Shown: positions 31,289-39,195 of the stretch, in pieces
Numbering within the stretch: the first letter of the stretch is position 1
How the letters are laid out: every line of letters starts with the position of its first letter
Source: an uncultured Oscillospiraceae bacterium
GTDB lineage: Bacteria; Bacillota; Clostridia; Oscillospirales; Oscillospiraceae
Direction of reading: 5' to 3'
DNA length: 45,671 nucleotides
Assembly (NCBI GenBank): GCA_900768135.1
Contig: CAAGBT010000062.1
Location: forward strand, 1 to 45,671
Translations under genes and position numbers: made by a program
Notes under the pieces: generated by a model
Seen by the model: the letters and a program-made list of their open reading frames with translations, nothing else
Database searches by the model: none
Told to the model about the DNA's origin: nothing

Positions 31289-32383
31289 TTACGCCTCGAT
31301 GCCGCGGGAGGCAAGGTACTTTTTGACCATCAGCGCGACCTTGAACGTGATGGCGTCGTCGAACTCGCGCAGGTCGAGTCCTGTGAGCTTTTTGATCTTT
31401 TCCAGCCGGTAGACCAGCGTGTTGCGGTGGACGAAGAGCTTGCGCGCCGTTTCAGACAGGATGAGGTTGTTCTCAAAGAACTTGTTGATGGTGAAGAGCG
31501 TCTCTTTGTCGAGCGCATCGATCGGGTTCTTCTTGAAGACCTCCTGCAGGAACATTTCGCACAGCGTGGTAGGCAGCTGGTAGATCAGGCGGCCGATGCC
31601 CAGGTTTTCATAGCTGATGACGTACTTTTCCGTATCGAATACCTTGCCGACCTCGATCGCCATCTGTGCTTCCTTATAGGCCTTGGCAAGGTCGCGCAGG
31701 TGTGTGGCCACCGTGCCGATGCCAACGACCACGGTACTCTCGCCGTTCACGCGCAGCGTTTCCTCGATCTGTGCGGCGGTCTTTTCCAGGTCGGCCATCT
31801 CGGTATTGTCGCCCAGCTGCTGCACCAGCACGATGTCCTCCTCGCCCATCGCCAGCACAAAGCTGGTCTGCCGGTCGGGGAAGATGTTCTGGATGGTTTC
31901 CACGGGGACGGCGTCCGCTTTGTCGTCCAGGCGGCGGATCACGAACACGCCGCGGTTCAGCTCCGCTTCAACGTGCAGCTCCTTGGCGCGGATGTAAATG
32001 TCGCTGAGAAGAATATTATCGGAAAGGATGCTTTTGACGAACGAGGTCTTGTCGTGCTTTTCCTCGTAATAGCTCTTGGCGGTGTTGAGCGCAACGGTCG
32101 CCATGCTGCAGATGGTGGCGCTGAGCGAATCCTCGCCGCGCGTGAAGGCGGCGAAATCGAACTGGCCGCCCCAGCCCTCGAGCGCCCTGAAGGTCTTCCC
32201 CTCAAGCGCGATGCAGCGGTCCTCCGCCGCATTGATCGGCTGAACCAGATGCGGCCAGCGCTGGCCGATCTCCGGCAGGTCGGTGCAGGCGATGACCGTA
32301 CCCTCGGAATCGATCACGCCGATCACAGTGCCGGTCGTTTCCTTGAACTGCAAGACGATATTCTGAAAAATTCTTCCGGACAT
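31289..32383 (-). CDS. PucR/CdaR-type transcriptional regulator
   Basis: A 364-aa regulator. The N-terminus resembles the CdaR sugar-diacid recognition region (TGTVIGVIDSEGTVIACTDLPEIGQ), the middle (residues about 130-270) is a GGDEF-like/CdaR linker domain, and the C-terminus (about 300-360) is the PucR HTH_30 motif (LFTINKFFENNLILSETARKLF, then VHRNTLVYRLEKI and FDDAITFKVALMV). Members usually activate catabolic genes next to them, but here it stands alone between ftsE and rsuA with its own promoter and terminator, so its targets are elsewhere. TAAGGAGGCACCG precedes the ATG. Confidence 0.88.
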   Translation of the reverse strand: MSGRIFQNIVLQFKETTGTVIGVIDSEGTVIACTDLPEIGQRWPHLVQPINAAEDRCIALEGKTFRALEGWGGQFDFAAFTRGEDSLSATICSMATVALNTAKSYYEEKHDKTSFVKSILSDNILLSDIYIRAKELHVEAELNRGVFVIRRLDDKADAVPVETIQNIFPDRQTSFVLAMGEEDIVLVQQLGDNTEMADLEKTAAQIEETLRVNGESTVVVGIGTVATHLRDLAKAYKEAQMAIEVGKVFDTEKYVISYENLGIGRLIYQLPTTLCEMFLQEVFKKNPIDALDKETLFTINKFFENNLILSETARKLFVHRNTLVYRLEKIKKLTGLDLREFDDAITFKVALMVKKYLASRGIEA

Positions 32384-32440
32384 ATCGGTGCCTCCTTAAA
32401 CTCACGGGCAGTTTGTGCATTCCGCCAACTGAATGAAATC

Positions 32441-32469
32441 ATTATACTTGTCCCCGTCTGCTTTTGCAA
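32441..32469 (-). promoter_or_regulatory. Promoter of the PucR-type gene
   Basis: On the minus strand TTGCAA (32464-32469), a 17-nt spacer and TATAAT (32441-32446), about 58 nt before the start. Upstream of it lie long A-rich tracts (32471-32510), which may act as an UP element. Confidence 0.85.
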
Positions 32470-32537
32470 GAACTTTTTTCTTTTTTCCACAAATTTTTTT
32501 CTTTTTTTTGGGCATTCCGTAAATCATCCCAAACGTG

Positions 32538-33296
32538 CTATCCATTTTTCGCGCCGTTCTCTTGGGTAAATTGCCCAGCCGCTTTCAGCGCCACAGTCTC
32601 CTCCTCCGTCAGCAGGCGGTATTCTCCCGGCGCAAGCGCTTCATCCAGCGTAAGCGGCCCCATCGAAAGGCGCTTGAGGTACTGCACCGGCTTGCCGCGC
32701 GCGGCAAGCATCCGCTTGATCTGGTGGAACTTTCCCTCGCGGAGGGTGACGAGCGCCTCGCTCTGCGCGCCGTCCGCGCGCAGGATCTCCAGCCCCGCCG
32801 GCAGGCAGGCAAGGCCGTCCGGAAGCGTCATGCCGGCGGCGAAGGCCGCGCAGTCCTCCGGCGTGAGTACGCCGGCCACACGCGCAAGGTAGACTTTATC
32901 AACGTGTTTTTTCGGGGCGAGCAGATCGTGCGCCAGCGCGCCGTCGTCGGTGAGCAGCAGCAGGCCCTCCGTGTCCTTATCGAGCCGGCCGGCCGGAAAC
33001 AGGCCGATCTTCCGGTATTCCGGCGGCAGCAGGTCGAGAACCGTTTTCCCGCGTCCGTCCTCCGTTGCCGACAGCACGCCCGCCGGCTTGTGCAGCATCA
33101 CATAGGTATGCTCGCGGTAGCCGATGGCTTCGCCGTTCACGGTGATGGCAGCGCGCAGCGGATCGTACTTCTCCTCCGCGCTTCCTGCCGCGCGGCCATC
33201 GACCAGCACCCGTCCCTCGTGTACGAGCCGCTTCACCTCCCGGCGCGAGTAGCGTCCCGTGGATGCAATAATTTTGTCCAGTCTCTGCTTCGGCAT
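32538..33296 (-). CDS. rsuA: 16S rRNA pseudouridine synthase RsuA family
   Basis: A 252-aa pseudouridine synthase. An S4 RNA-binding domain (residues 3-50, RLDKIIASTGRYSRREVKRL) precedes the catalytic domain with Asp106 in PAGRLDKDTEGLLLLT, plus the motifs YVMLHKPAGVLSA and EGKFHQIKRMLAA of the RsuA/RluB/E/F group. The likely site is U516 of 16S rRNA; other members of the group modify 23S rRNA, so the target is inferred. The ATG (33294-33296) lies 83 nt from a divergent gene. No clear hairpin follows the gene, only T/A-rich sequence. Confidence 0.9.
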   Translation of the reverse strand: MPKQRLDKIIASTGRYSRREVKRLVHEGRVLVDGRAAGSAEEKYDPLRAAITVNGEAIGYREHTYVMLHKPAGVLSATEDGRGKTVLDLLPPEYRKIGLFPAGRLDKDTEGLLLLTDDGALAHDLLAPKKHVDKVYLARVAGVLTPEDCAAFAAGMTLPDGLACLPAGLEILRADGAQSEALVTLREGKFHQIKRMLAARGKPVQYLKRLSMGPLTLDEALAPGEYRLLTEEETVALKAAGQFTQENGAKNG

Positions 33297-33378
33297 GGCC
33301 GTTCCTCCGTTTTTTTGCCAACTGGCCGTATTTTAACATATATCCGCGCGGGTGGGAATAGCCTTTTGAGGAAAGGGT

Positions 33379-33852
33379 GTGGTCCGGATGGTCATTATTA
33401 CCAAAAGATTGCGGAAGCGGCCCGCGATCGCCGCGCTGCTCACGCTGTGCGTGCTGCTCGTGCTGCTGCTCGGCCTGCGCGGCTGCGGCAAAAGGCGCGC
33501 GCAGGCGCCCGGGATCCCCGCCGAAACGAACGAGCAGCGCGTTGCTTACCTTGCCTCGCTTGGCTGGGAGGTGTCGCCCGAGCCGATCGAGACGCTGAGC
33601 ATTACGCTGGGGGAAACGCTGGCCGAGCCGTACCTGAGCTACAATACGCTTCAGCTCCCGCAGGGCTTTGACCTGACGCGCTGCTGCGGCAAAACGCTTT
33701 CGCGCTACACCTACGTTGTAACAAACTATCCCGACGAAACGCTTCCCTGCCAGGCCGACCTTTACGTCTGCGAGGGGCTGATCGCCGCCGGCGACATCGT
33801 CTGCACCGGCGAGAACGGCTTTATGGCGGGGCTTACGTTTCCCGCCGTCTGA
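33379..33852 (+). CDS. DUF4830 domain protein, membrane-anchored
   Basis: A protein of about 157 aa with one N-terminal membrane anchor (residues about 17-36, AIAALLTLCVLLVLLLGL) preceded by Arg/Lys, followed by RGCGK. Residues about 48-155 fit DUF4830: QRVAYLASLGWEVSPEPIE, SYNTLQLPQGFDLTRCCGKTL, YTYVVTNYPDE and GFMAGL. Function is not known; the domain is common in Clostridia. Two starts are possible: GTG at 33379 (GAGG 7 nt upstream) and ATG at 33388 (AAAGGG 10 nt upstream). It is followed by the terminator at 33866-33894. Confidence 0.82.
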   Translation: MVRMVIITKRLRKRPAIAALLTLCVLLVLLLGLRGCGKRRAQAPGIPAETNEQRVAYLASLGWEVSPEPIETLSITLGETLAEPYLSYNTLQLPQGFDLTRCCGKTLSRYTYVVTNYPDETLPCQADLYVCEGLIAAGDIVCTGENGFMAGLTFPAV

Positions 33853-33865
33853 CGGCGCGCCCCGC

Positions 33866-33894
33866 AAGCCCCCGGGAGGGGGCTTTTTCTTTTT
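33866..33894 (+). terminator. Terminator after the DUF4830 gene
   Basis: AAGCCCCC and GGGGGCTT form an 8-bp stem with a 4-nt loop, followed by TTTTTCTTTTT. The T-tract runs into the -35 box of the next promoter (33893-33898). Confidence 0.9.
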
Positions 33895-33921
33895 GACTAT
33901 TGCGTGCAGGTGTGGTAAAAT
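33893..33921 (+). promoter_or_regulatory. Promoter of the walJ-rlmH-pgcA unit
   Basis: TTGACT (33893-33898), a 17-nt spacer and TAAAAT (33916-33921). It starts within the T-tract of the preceding terminator, a very compact layout. Confidence 0.85.
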
Positions 33922-33951
33922 GAGTAGGAATCGACACAAAGGACACATTCC

Positions 33952-34743
33952 ATGGAATTTTACACGCTTGCCAGCTCGAGCGCGGGGAACGCCGCGCTCG
34001 TCTGCCACGAAAACACCCGCGTTCTCATTGACGCGGGCATTTCCTGCCGCCGCATCGCGCACGCGCTGGCGCCGCTCGGTCTGGCGACCGCCGACCTTGA
34101 CGGCATCCTCCTCACACATGAGCATATCGACCATGTGCGCGGGCTGGAAACGCTGCTGAAAAAATGCGCCGCGCCGCTTTACGCAAGCTCCGGCACCGCC
34201 GCGGCGCTTCGCTGCCCGCCGGAGCGGCTGCACACCTTTGCCGCAGGCGAACGCTTCTCCATCGGCGCGCTGGCCGTGCGGCCGTTCCGCACCTCGCACG
34301 ATGCGCGCGGGAGCGTCGGCTACCGCATCGACAGCAGCGGCGGCTCGCTCGCCGTGCTGACGGATACGGGCTTCATCACCGACGAAGCGCGCGCGGCCGT
34401 GCCGGGCGTGGATCTGCTGCTGCTGGAAGCCAACCACGATATCGAAATGCTCCGCTCCGGCCCCTACCCCTATTATCTCAAGCAGCGCATCCTGAGCGAA
34501 TACGGCCATCTTTCCAACGATACCGCCGCCGCCTTTGCGCTTGAATGCGCCCGCGCCGGCACGAACGACATTTTGCTGGCGCACCTGAGCGGCGAAAACA
34601 ACACGCCGCAGCTTGCGGAATATACGGTAGGGCGCGTCCTGCAGGCAAACGGGCTGCACGTCCGCCTTGCCGCCGCGCCGCGCGACACGACCAGCGAGGT
34701 ACACCTATGCAGAAAATCACCGTCCTTTGCGTCGGAAAGCTGA
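33952..34743 (+). CDS. walJ: MBL-fold hydrolase, YycJ/WalJ family
   Basis: A 263-aa metallo-beta-lactamase-fold protein. The metal motif THEHIDH is at residues 55-61, with further ligands in FRTSHDARGSVGY, VLTDTGF (Asp) and LAHLSGENN (His). It belongs to the YycJ/WalJ group, thought to be a nucleic-acid-linked exonuclease tied to cell-wall/cell-cycle control in bacilli; here no walRK genes are beside it. AAAGGA lies upstream of the ATG. Its last 37 nt overlap rlmH, as also seen for the neighbouring placement of yycJ and rlmH in Bacillus. Confidence 0.9.
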   Translation: MEFYTLASSSAGNAALVCHENTRVLIDAGISCRRIAHALAPLGLATADLDGILLTHEHIDHVRGLETLLKKCAAPLYASSGTAAALRCPPERLHTFAAGERFSIGALAVRPFRTSHDARGSVGYRIDSSGGSLAVLTDTGFITDEARAAVPGVDLLLLEANHDIEMLRSGPYPYYLKQRILSEYGHLSNDTAAAFALECARAGTNDILLAHLSGENNTPQLAEYTVGRVLQANGLHVRLAAAPRDTTSEVHLCRKSPSFASES

Positions 34744-35189
34744 AAGAGGCTTTTTATGAACAGGCGGCAAGGGAATACGAAAAGCGCCTTTCACGCTGCT
34801 GTAAGTTAGCGCTTTTGGAGCTGCCCGAGCAGCGCCTTAGCGACGAGCCGGGCGAGGCGGAGATCCGGCAGGCGCTGAAAAAGGAAGCGGCGCTCATCGA
34901 GCAGAAGCTGCCCAGAGGCGGCGCGCTCATCGCCCTGTGCATCGAGGGGCAGGAGATGGACAGCGCGGCGCTCAGCCGGAGGATGCAGCAGCTGTTCGCG
35001 CGCGGCGCGCCGCAGCTGACGTTTCTCATCGGCTCCAGCTTCGGCCTTGACGAAGACCTCAAGAAAAAAGCCGACCTGCGGCTCTCAATGTCGCCGATGA
35101 CGTTTCCGCACCATTTGGCGCGCGTCATGCTGCTCGAGCAGATCTACCGCGCCTACCAGATCGACGCCGGCACAAAATATCACAAATAG
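34707..35189 (+). CDS. rlmH: 23S rRNA pseudouridine-1915 N3-methyltransferase
   Basis: A 160-aa SPOUT methyltransferase that methylates pseudouridine 1915 in helix 69 of 23S rRNA on 70S ribosomes. The knot motifs are LIALCIEGQEMDS, LTFLIGSSFGLDEDL and LSMSPMTFPHHLARVMLLEQIYRAYQI, with the usual C-terminal GTKYHK. Length is normal (about 159). The ATG at 34707 follows a GAGGT site that lies within walJ, so the two genes are coupled. Confidence 0.96.
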   Translation: MQKITVLCVGKLKEAFYEQAAREYEKRLSRCCKLALLELPEQRLSDEPGEAEIRQALKKEAALIEQKLPRGGALIALCIEGQEMDSAALSRRMQQLFARGAPQLTFLIGSSFGLDEDLKKKADLRLSMSPMTFPHHLARVMLLEQIYRAYQIDAGTKYHK

Positions 35190-35201
35190 GAGGTCCCGCT
35201 T

Positions 35202-35531
35202 ATGTCGAACGAAATCAGGCTCACCTGGGGCAGAACTCCGGACGATCTTTCGGAGCGCTGGCCGAAAACCGCCGGCGGCGCGCCGGAGGAACCGGCGTTC
35301 CTCACACGCACTATGGATACGAACGCACAGACCGATATGCTCTGCGCCATGCTCCGCTCTTATGAGATCCCCGTGCTGCGCCGCTACGAGGGGGACGGCG
35401 CGTTCGGCCGTGTTGTACTCGGCACGCCGGGACGCGGCACGGCGCTCTACGTTCCGCAATCCCTGCTGGAGGATGCAAGGGCGCTGATCGCGCCTGTTGA
35501 CGAAGAAGAAACAAACGAGGAGGAATCGTGA
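35202..35531 (+). CDS. DUF2007-like putative signal-transducing protein
   Basis: A 109-aa protein. From about residue 30 it fits the short DUF2007 fold: FLTRTMDTNAQTDMLCAMLRSYEIPVLRRYEGDGAF, then ALYVPQSLLEDARALI; the N-terminal 28 residues are extra and the tail is acidic. DUF2007 proteins are a PII-like/ACT-like fold of unknown role. AGGAGGTCC precedes the ATG. Its stop overlaps the pgcA start (TGATG), so expression is coupled. Confidence 0.82.
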   Translation: MSNEIRLTWGRTPDDLSERWPKTAGGAPEEPAFLTRTMDTNAQTDMLCAMLRSYEIPVLRRYEGDGAFGRVVLGTPGRGTALYVPQSLLEDARALIAPVDEEETNEEES

Positions 35532-37255
35532 TGAACTACCGCCAGGAATACGAAAAATGGCTCGCCTCTCCCGCGCTGAGCGCAGAGGAACACGCGGAGC
35601 TGCTGGCCATTGCAAACGATGAAAAGGAGATCGAAAATCGCTTTTTCGGGCCGCTGGAATTCGGCACGGCGGGTCTGCGCGGCACGATGTACACGGGCCT
35701 GCACAACATGAACCGCCACGTCATCCGCTGGGCGACGCAGGGCTTTGCCAACGTCATCCGCGCCGAGGGGCAGGCGGCGATGGACAAGGGCGTTGCCATC
35801 TGCATGGACTGCCGCAACCACTCGATGGAATTTGCACGCGCCGCAGCCTGCGTCATGGCGGGCAACGGCATCCGCGTGCGGCTCTTCGAGTCGCTGCGCC
35901 CCACGCCGGAGCTTTCCTTTGCCGTGCGCGAATACGGCTGCACTGCGGGCATCAACGTGACCGCATCGCACAACCCCAAGGAGTACAACGGCTATAAGGT
36001 CTACTGGTCCGACGGCGCGCAGCTGCCGCCGCAGCACGCCGCCGCCATCGCGAAAGAACTTGAGCATATCGACATCTTCACCGGCGTCACGTCAATGGAC
36101 TTCGACGAAGCCGTGTCTAAGGGCCTCATCACGCTGCTCGGCGCAGAGTGCGACGAGCGCTTCATGGCGAACGTGATGAGCATGGTGAACGACTATGAGA
36201 CCGTCCGAAAGGTCGCGGACGATTTCAAGCTCGTCTACACGCCCTTCCACGGCTGCGGCTACCGTCTCGTTCCCGAGGCACTCACGCGCCTTGGCATCCG
36301 GCACCTCATCTGCGTGCCGGAGCAGATGGTCATCGACGGCAACTTCCCCACCGTCGTCTCTCCGAACCCGGAAAATCCGGAGGGCTTCTATCTTGCCATT
36401 GATCTTGCGAAAAAGAACGGCGTGGACTTTATTCTCGGCACCGATCCCGACAGCGACCGCGTGGGCATCATGGTGCGCGACCGCGCAGGCGAGTTCCAGC
36501 CCGTGACCGGCAACCAGACGGGCGTGCTGCTGCTCGATTATCTCATCGGCGCGATGAAGCGCGCGGGCAAGCTGCCCGCGAATGCCGCCGCGCTCAAGAC
36601 CATCGTGACGACCGAGATGGCGCGCGCCGTGGCGGAAGCCAATGGCCTTGCCTGCTACGACACCTTTACAGGCTTCAAGTTCATGGCGGAAAAGATGAAC
36701 GAGCTGGAAAGCGCGGGCAAAAACACCGTCATCTTCTCGTATGAGGAGAGCTACGGCTACATGATCGGCCACTATGTACGCGACAAGGACGCCGTTACCG
36801 CCTCGCTGCTGCTCACCGAGATGGCCGCGTGGTACCACGCGCAGGGCATGACGCTCTTCGACGCGCTGGAGGCGCTTTACCGGAAGTACGGCTGGTACGG
36901 CGAGAAGACGCACAACCTTGTCATGCCCGGCCTTGACGGCGCGGCGAAAATGGCTGCGCTGATGCAGTCGCTGCGCCAGGCGCCGCCCGCAGAAATTGCC
37001 GGCGTCAGGGTCGCAGTATACAAGGACTATGCCGACGGCACCGCGCGCGACGCCGCGAGCGGCGAGGTAACGAAGATCACCCTTTCCGGCTCCAACGTGC
37101 TGCGCTTTGAACTCTGCGATGGAACGCATATCGTTGTGCGTCCCTCCGGCACGGAGCCGAAGATCAAGGTCTATATCCTCACACGCGGCGCGGATGCGCA
37201 GGAGCGCGATGCAAACATCGAAAAATACAGCGCGTGGGTCAAGACCCTCGCCTGA
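35531..37255 (+). CDS. pgcA: Phosphoglucomutase / phosphomannomutase family
   Basis: A 574-aa alpha-D-phosphohexomutase. The catalytic phosphoserine is Ser146 in TASHNPKEYNG; the metal loop is GTDPDSDRVG; the sugar loop has SYEESYGYMIG; the phosphate loop is RPSGTEPKIK. It is the long, PgcA/PGM2-like form (about 570 aa), which interconverts glucose-1- and glucose-6-phosphate for cell-wall and glycolipid precursors. ATG at 35531 is preferred to the GTG just before it, with GAGGAGGAA upstream. A GC hairpin with a weak T-tract follows at 37279-37304. Confidence 0.95.
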   Translation: MNYRQEYEKWLASPALSAEEHAELLAIANDEKEIENRFFGPLEFGTAGLRGTMYTGLHNMNRHVIRWATQGFANVIRAEGQAAMDKGVAICMDCRNHSMEFARAAACVMAGNGIRVRLFESLRPTPELSFAVREYGCTAGINVTASHNPKEYNGYKVYWSDGAQLPPQHAAAIAKELEHIDIFTGVTSMDFDEAVSKGLITLLGAECDERFMANVMSMVNDYETVRKVADDFKLVYTPFHGCGYRLVPEALTRLGIRHLICVPEQMVIDGNFPTVVSPNPENPEGFYLAIDLAKKNGVDFILGTDPDSDRVGIMVRDRAGEFQPVTGNQTGVLLLDYLIGAMKRAGKLPANAAALKTIVTTEMARAVAEANGLACYDTFTGFKFMAEKMNELESAGKNTVIFSYEESYGYMIGHYVRDKDAVTASLLLTEMAAWYHAQGMTLFDALEALYRKYGWYGEKTHNLVMPGLDGAAKMAALMQSLRQAPPAEIAGVRVAVYKDYADGTARDAASGEVTKITLSGSNVLRFELCDGTHIVVRPSGTEPKIKVYILTRGADAQERDANIEKYSAWVKTLA

Positions 37256-37278
37256 CCCGCACAGCTCCGCAGCACGGC

Positions 37279-37304
37279 AGAGGGCGGCGAATATGCCGCC
37301 CTCT
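37279..37304 (+). terminator. GC hairpin between pgcA and lysO
   Basis: AGAGGGCGGC and GCCGCCCTCT form a perfect 10-bp stem with a GAATAT loop, followed by CCTTTATGTTT. The T-tract is weak, so some read-through into lysO is likely. Confidence 0.6.
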
Positions 37305-37334
37305 CCTTTATGTTTATGAAAGGACAATCTCTCT

Positions 37335-38303
37335 ATGGCTTCGCTTGTCCTCTACTGGTCGGTCATGATCGCCTGCTACCTGCTCGCATCGCGGCTGCGG
37401 CGCTACGCCGCCAAGCTCGGTTTTGTTAATATGCTCCTGAGCATCAGCGTCTACGCGCTCGTTTTCGTAATGGGCCTGCGTATGGGCGCGAACCGGGAGG
37501 TGACGGGCAGCCTCGCTGCCATCGGCGCGCAGGCGCTGCTCATCACCGCGCTGACGATGAGCTTCAGCATGCTCGGCGCGTTTGCCGTGCGCCGCGCGCT
37601 GCACATCGACCGGTATGCCCGGCGCTGCAGCGCAGGGAGCCGCACCGACCCGCCGGCTGCTGCGGCGCGCGCAGACGCCTCCGGCAGCAAGACGTCGCTC
37701 ATCATCTTTGCGATGGTCGCGGCGGGAATGCTGCTCGGCTACTTTGTCATCCCGCACATCGCCGATCCGGACGCCTTTCAGGCCATGTCCGCAGACTGGC
37801 TCGTCGTCGGGCTATGCCTGCTGCTCGCCTTCGTCGGCTTCAGCATGGGGCTGGAGGGCAAGCTCAAGGCCATGCTGCGCGGCGCAGGGCTTGGCATCGT
37901 GCTGGTGCCGCTGGCGATGGTCCTCGGTTCGCTGCTCGCAGGCGCGGTCTATGCCGCCGTCTCGCCCATGACGCTGCGCGAGGGGCTTGCCATCAGCGCA
38001 GGCTTCGGCTGGTACACGCTTGCGCCAAGCGTCATCTCCGGCGCGGGACACGCGGTCGCGGGTGCGGTTTCGTTCCTGCACAACGTGCTGCGCGAGACGC
38101 TTGGTATCATTCTGCTCCCGTTCGCCGCGGCGAAGTTCGGTTATATTGAAGCCGTCACGCTGCCCGGAACGTGCGCGATGGACGTGTGCCTGCCGATCGT
38201 GGAGCGCTCCTGCAACGCCGAAACGCTGCCCTACTCGTTTGCCTCCGGCGCGGCAGCCTGCCTCTTTTCCGCGCTGCTGGTGCCGCTCATCATGGGCGCA
38301 TAG
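37335..38303 (+). CDS. lysO: LysO family L-lysine exporter
   Basis: A 322-aa membrane protein of the LysO/YbjE (DUF340) family. It has about eight to ten spans: short ones near residues 3-18, 30-48, 62-85, then a polar linker (residues about 95-118, YARRCSAGSRTDP), then 117-140, 152-172, 183-215, 225-245 and the last near 295-318. Family motifs are GLCLLLAFVGFSMGLEGK, SAGFGWYTLAPSVISGAGHAV and FLHNVLRETLGIILLPFAA. It probably exports lysine or related amino acids. AAAGGA precedes the ATG. A strong terminator follows. Confidence 0.92.
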   Translation: MASLVLYWSVMIACYLLASRLRRYAAKLGFVNMLLSISVYALVFVMGLRMGANREVTGSLAAIGAQALLITALTMSFSMLGAFAVRRALHIDRYARRCSAGSRTDPPAAAARADASGSKTSLIIFAMVAAGMLLGYFVIPHIADPDAFQAMSADWLVVGLCLLLAFVGFSMGLEGKLKAMLRGAGLGIVLVPLAMVLGSLLAGAVYAAVSPMTLREGLAISAGFGWYTLAPSVISGAGHAVAGAVSFLHNVLRETLGIILLPFAAAKFGYIEAVTLPGTCAMDVCLPIVERSCNAETLPYSFASGAAACLFSALLVPLIMGA

Positions 38304-38347
38304 CTTTTCTAAAGAATCCGCAAAAACTTGGATTTATATGATAAATA

Positions 38348-38379
38348 AAAGCTCTGCATTGCAGAGCTTTTTCTCTTTT
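38348..38379. terminator. Bidirectional terminator after lysO
   Basis: AAAGCTCTGCA and TGCAGAGCTTT form an 11-bp stem, with TTTTTCTCTTTT after it on the plus strand and TTTTATTTAT on the minus strand. It separates lysO from the convergent two-component genes. Confidence 0.93.
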
Positions 38380-38392
38380 GAAAACGCAAACA

Positions 38393-38420
38393 GCTCCCGC
38401 CGTTCCCTACCGGCAGGAGC
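38393..38420 (-). terminator. Hairpin downstream of the response regulator
   Basis: GCTCCTGCCG and CGGCGGGAGC pair with one mismatch around an 8-nt loop, followed on the minus strand by TGTTTGCGTTTTC. It is a weaker stop than the one at 38348-38379. Confidence 0.55.
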
Positions 38421-38487
38421 CATCTGCGTGATTGTGTGGAGGCGCTCACGCGCCTGGTATCATAAGGCCGCACGCAGCCCTATCATC

Positions 38488-39195
38488 TTATTCGTTTTCG
38501 AGCATCCGGTACCCCACGCCGATCTCCGTAAAAATATACTCGGGCGAGGCGGGGTTCTTTTCGATCTTGCGGCGGATATTCGCCATGTTCACCCGCAGGA
38601 TCTGGTTGTCCGCCTTGGCCTTGGGACCCCAGATCTGCTTGATGAGGTAATCATAGGTCAGCACCTTGCCGGCATACTTGCCCAGCAGCGCCACGATTTT
38701 GAACTCATTGAGCGTAAGGTGAACGTCCTTTTCATCCACGAGAACATGGTGCTTGTCATAGTCGATCGTCAGCCCGCGCACGGAAAACTTGCCGGACTGT
38801 GCGATCTCGCCATTGTCGAGCGAGGTGCGCGTGTGCCGGATCGCAGTGCGGATGCGCGCAAGCAGCTCGCTCGTGCCAAAGGGCTTTTCGATGTAATCGT
38901 CTGCGCCGAGATCCAGCGCCGTCACCTTGTCATTCTCGTGTGTCCGCGCTGAGACCACAATGATCGGCAGATTCGACCACGAACGCACCTCCTTGAGGAT
39001 GTTCAGCCCGTCCATGTCAGGCAGCCCCAGGTCCAGGATGATGAGGTCCGGACAATGGGAGCTGATCATGGAGATCGCCTCCGTACCGGTCTGCGCGACC
39101 AGCACGTCGAACTCGTTCGCGGAAAGCACCGTTGTGATAAAGTTGCTGATATTCTGCTCGTCCTCGACGACCAGGACCTTATCCTTCAATTTCAC
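38488..39195 (-). CDS. KdpE-like response regulator
   Basis: A 235-aa OmpR/PhoB-type regulator, closest by pattern to KdpE. The receiver has Asp55 in LIILDLGLPDMDGL, the acidic pair VVEDE at its start, VVSARTHENDKVTALDLGADDYIEKPF, and a C-terminal winged helix (VHLTLNEFKIVALLGKYAGKVLTYDYLIKQIWG, NMANIRRKIE). The start is a GTG at 39193-39195, 17 nt inside the kinase gene, with GGAGGG at a good spacing. No kdpFABC is nearby, so the targets are unknown; trkAH in this window are possible. Confidence 0.9.
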   Translation of the reverse strand: MKLKDKVLVVEDEQNISNFITTVLSANEFDVLVAQTGTEAISMISSHCPDLIILDLGLPDMDGLNILKEVRSWSNLPIIVVSARTHENDKVTALDLGADDYIEKPFGTSELLARIRTAIRHTRTSLDNGEIAQSGKFSVRGLTIDYDKHHVLVDEKDVHLTLNEFKIVALLGKYAGKVLTYDYLIKQIWGPKAKADNQILRVNMANIRRKIEKNPASPEYIFTEIGVGYRMLENE

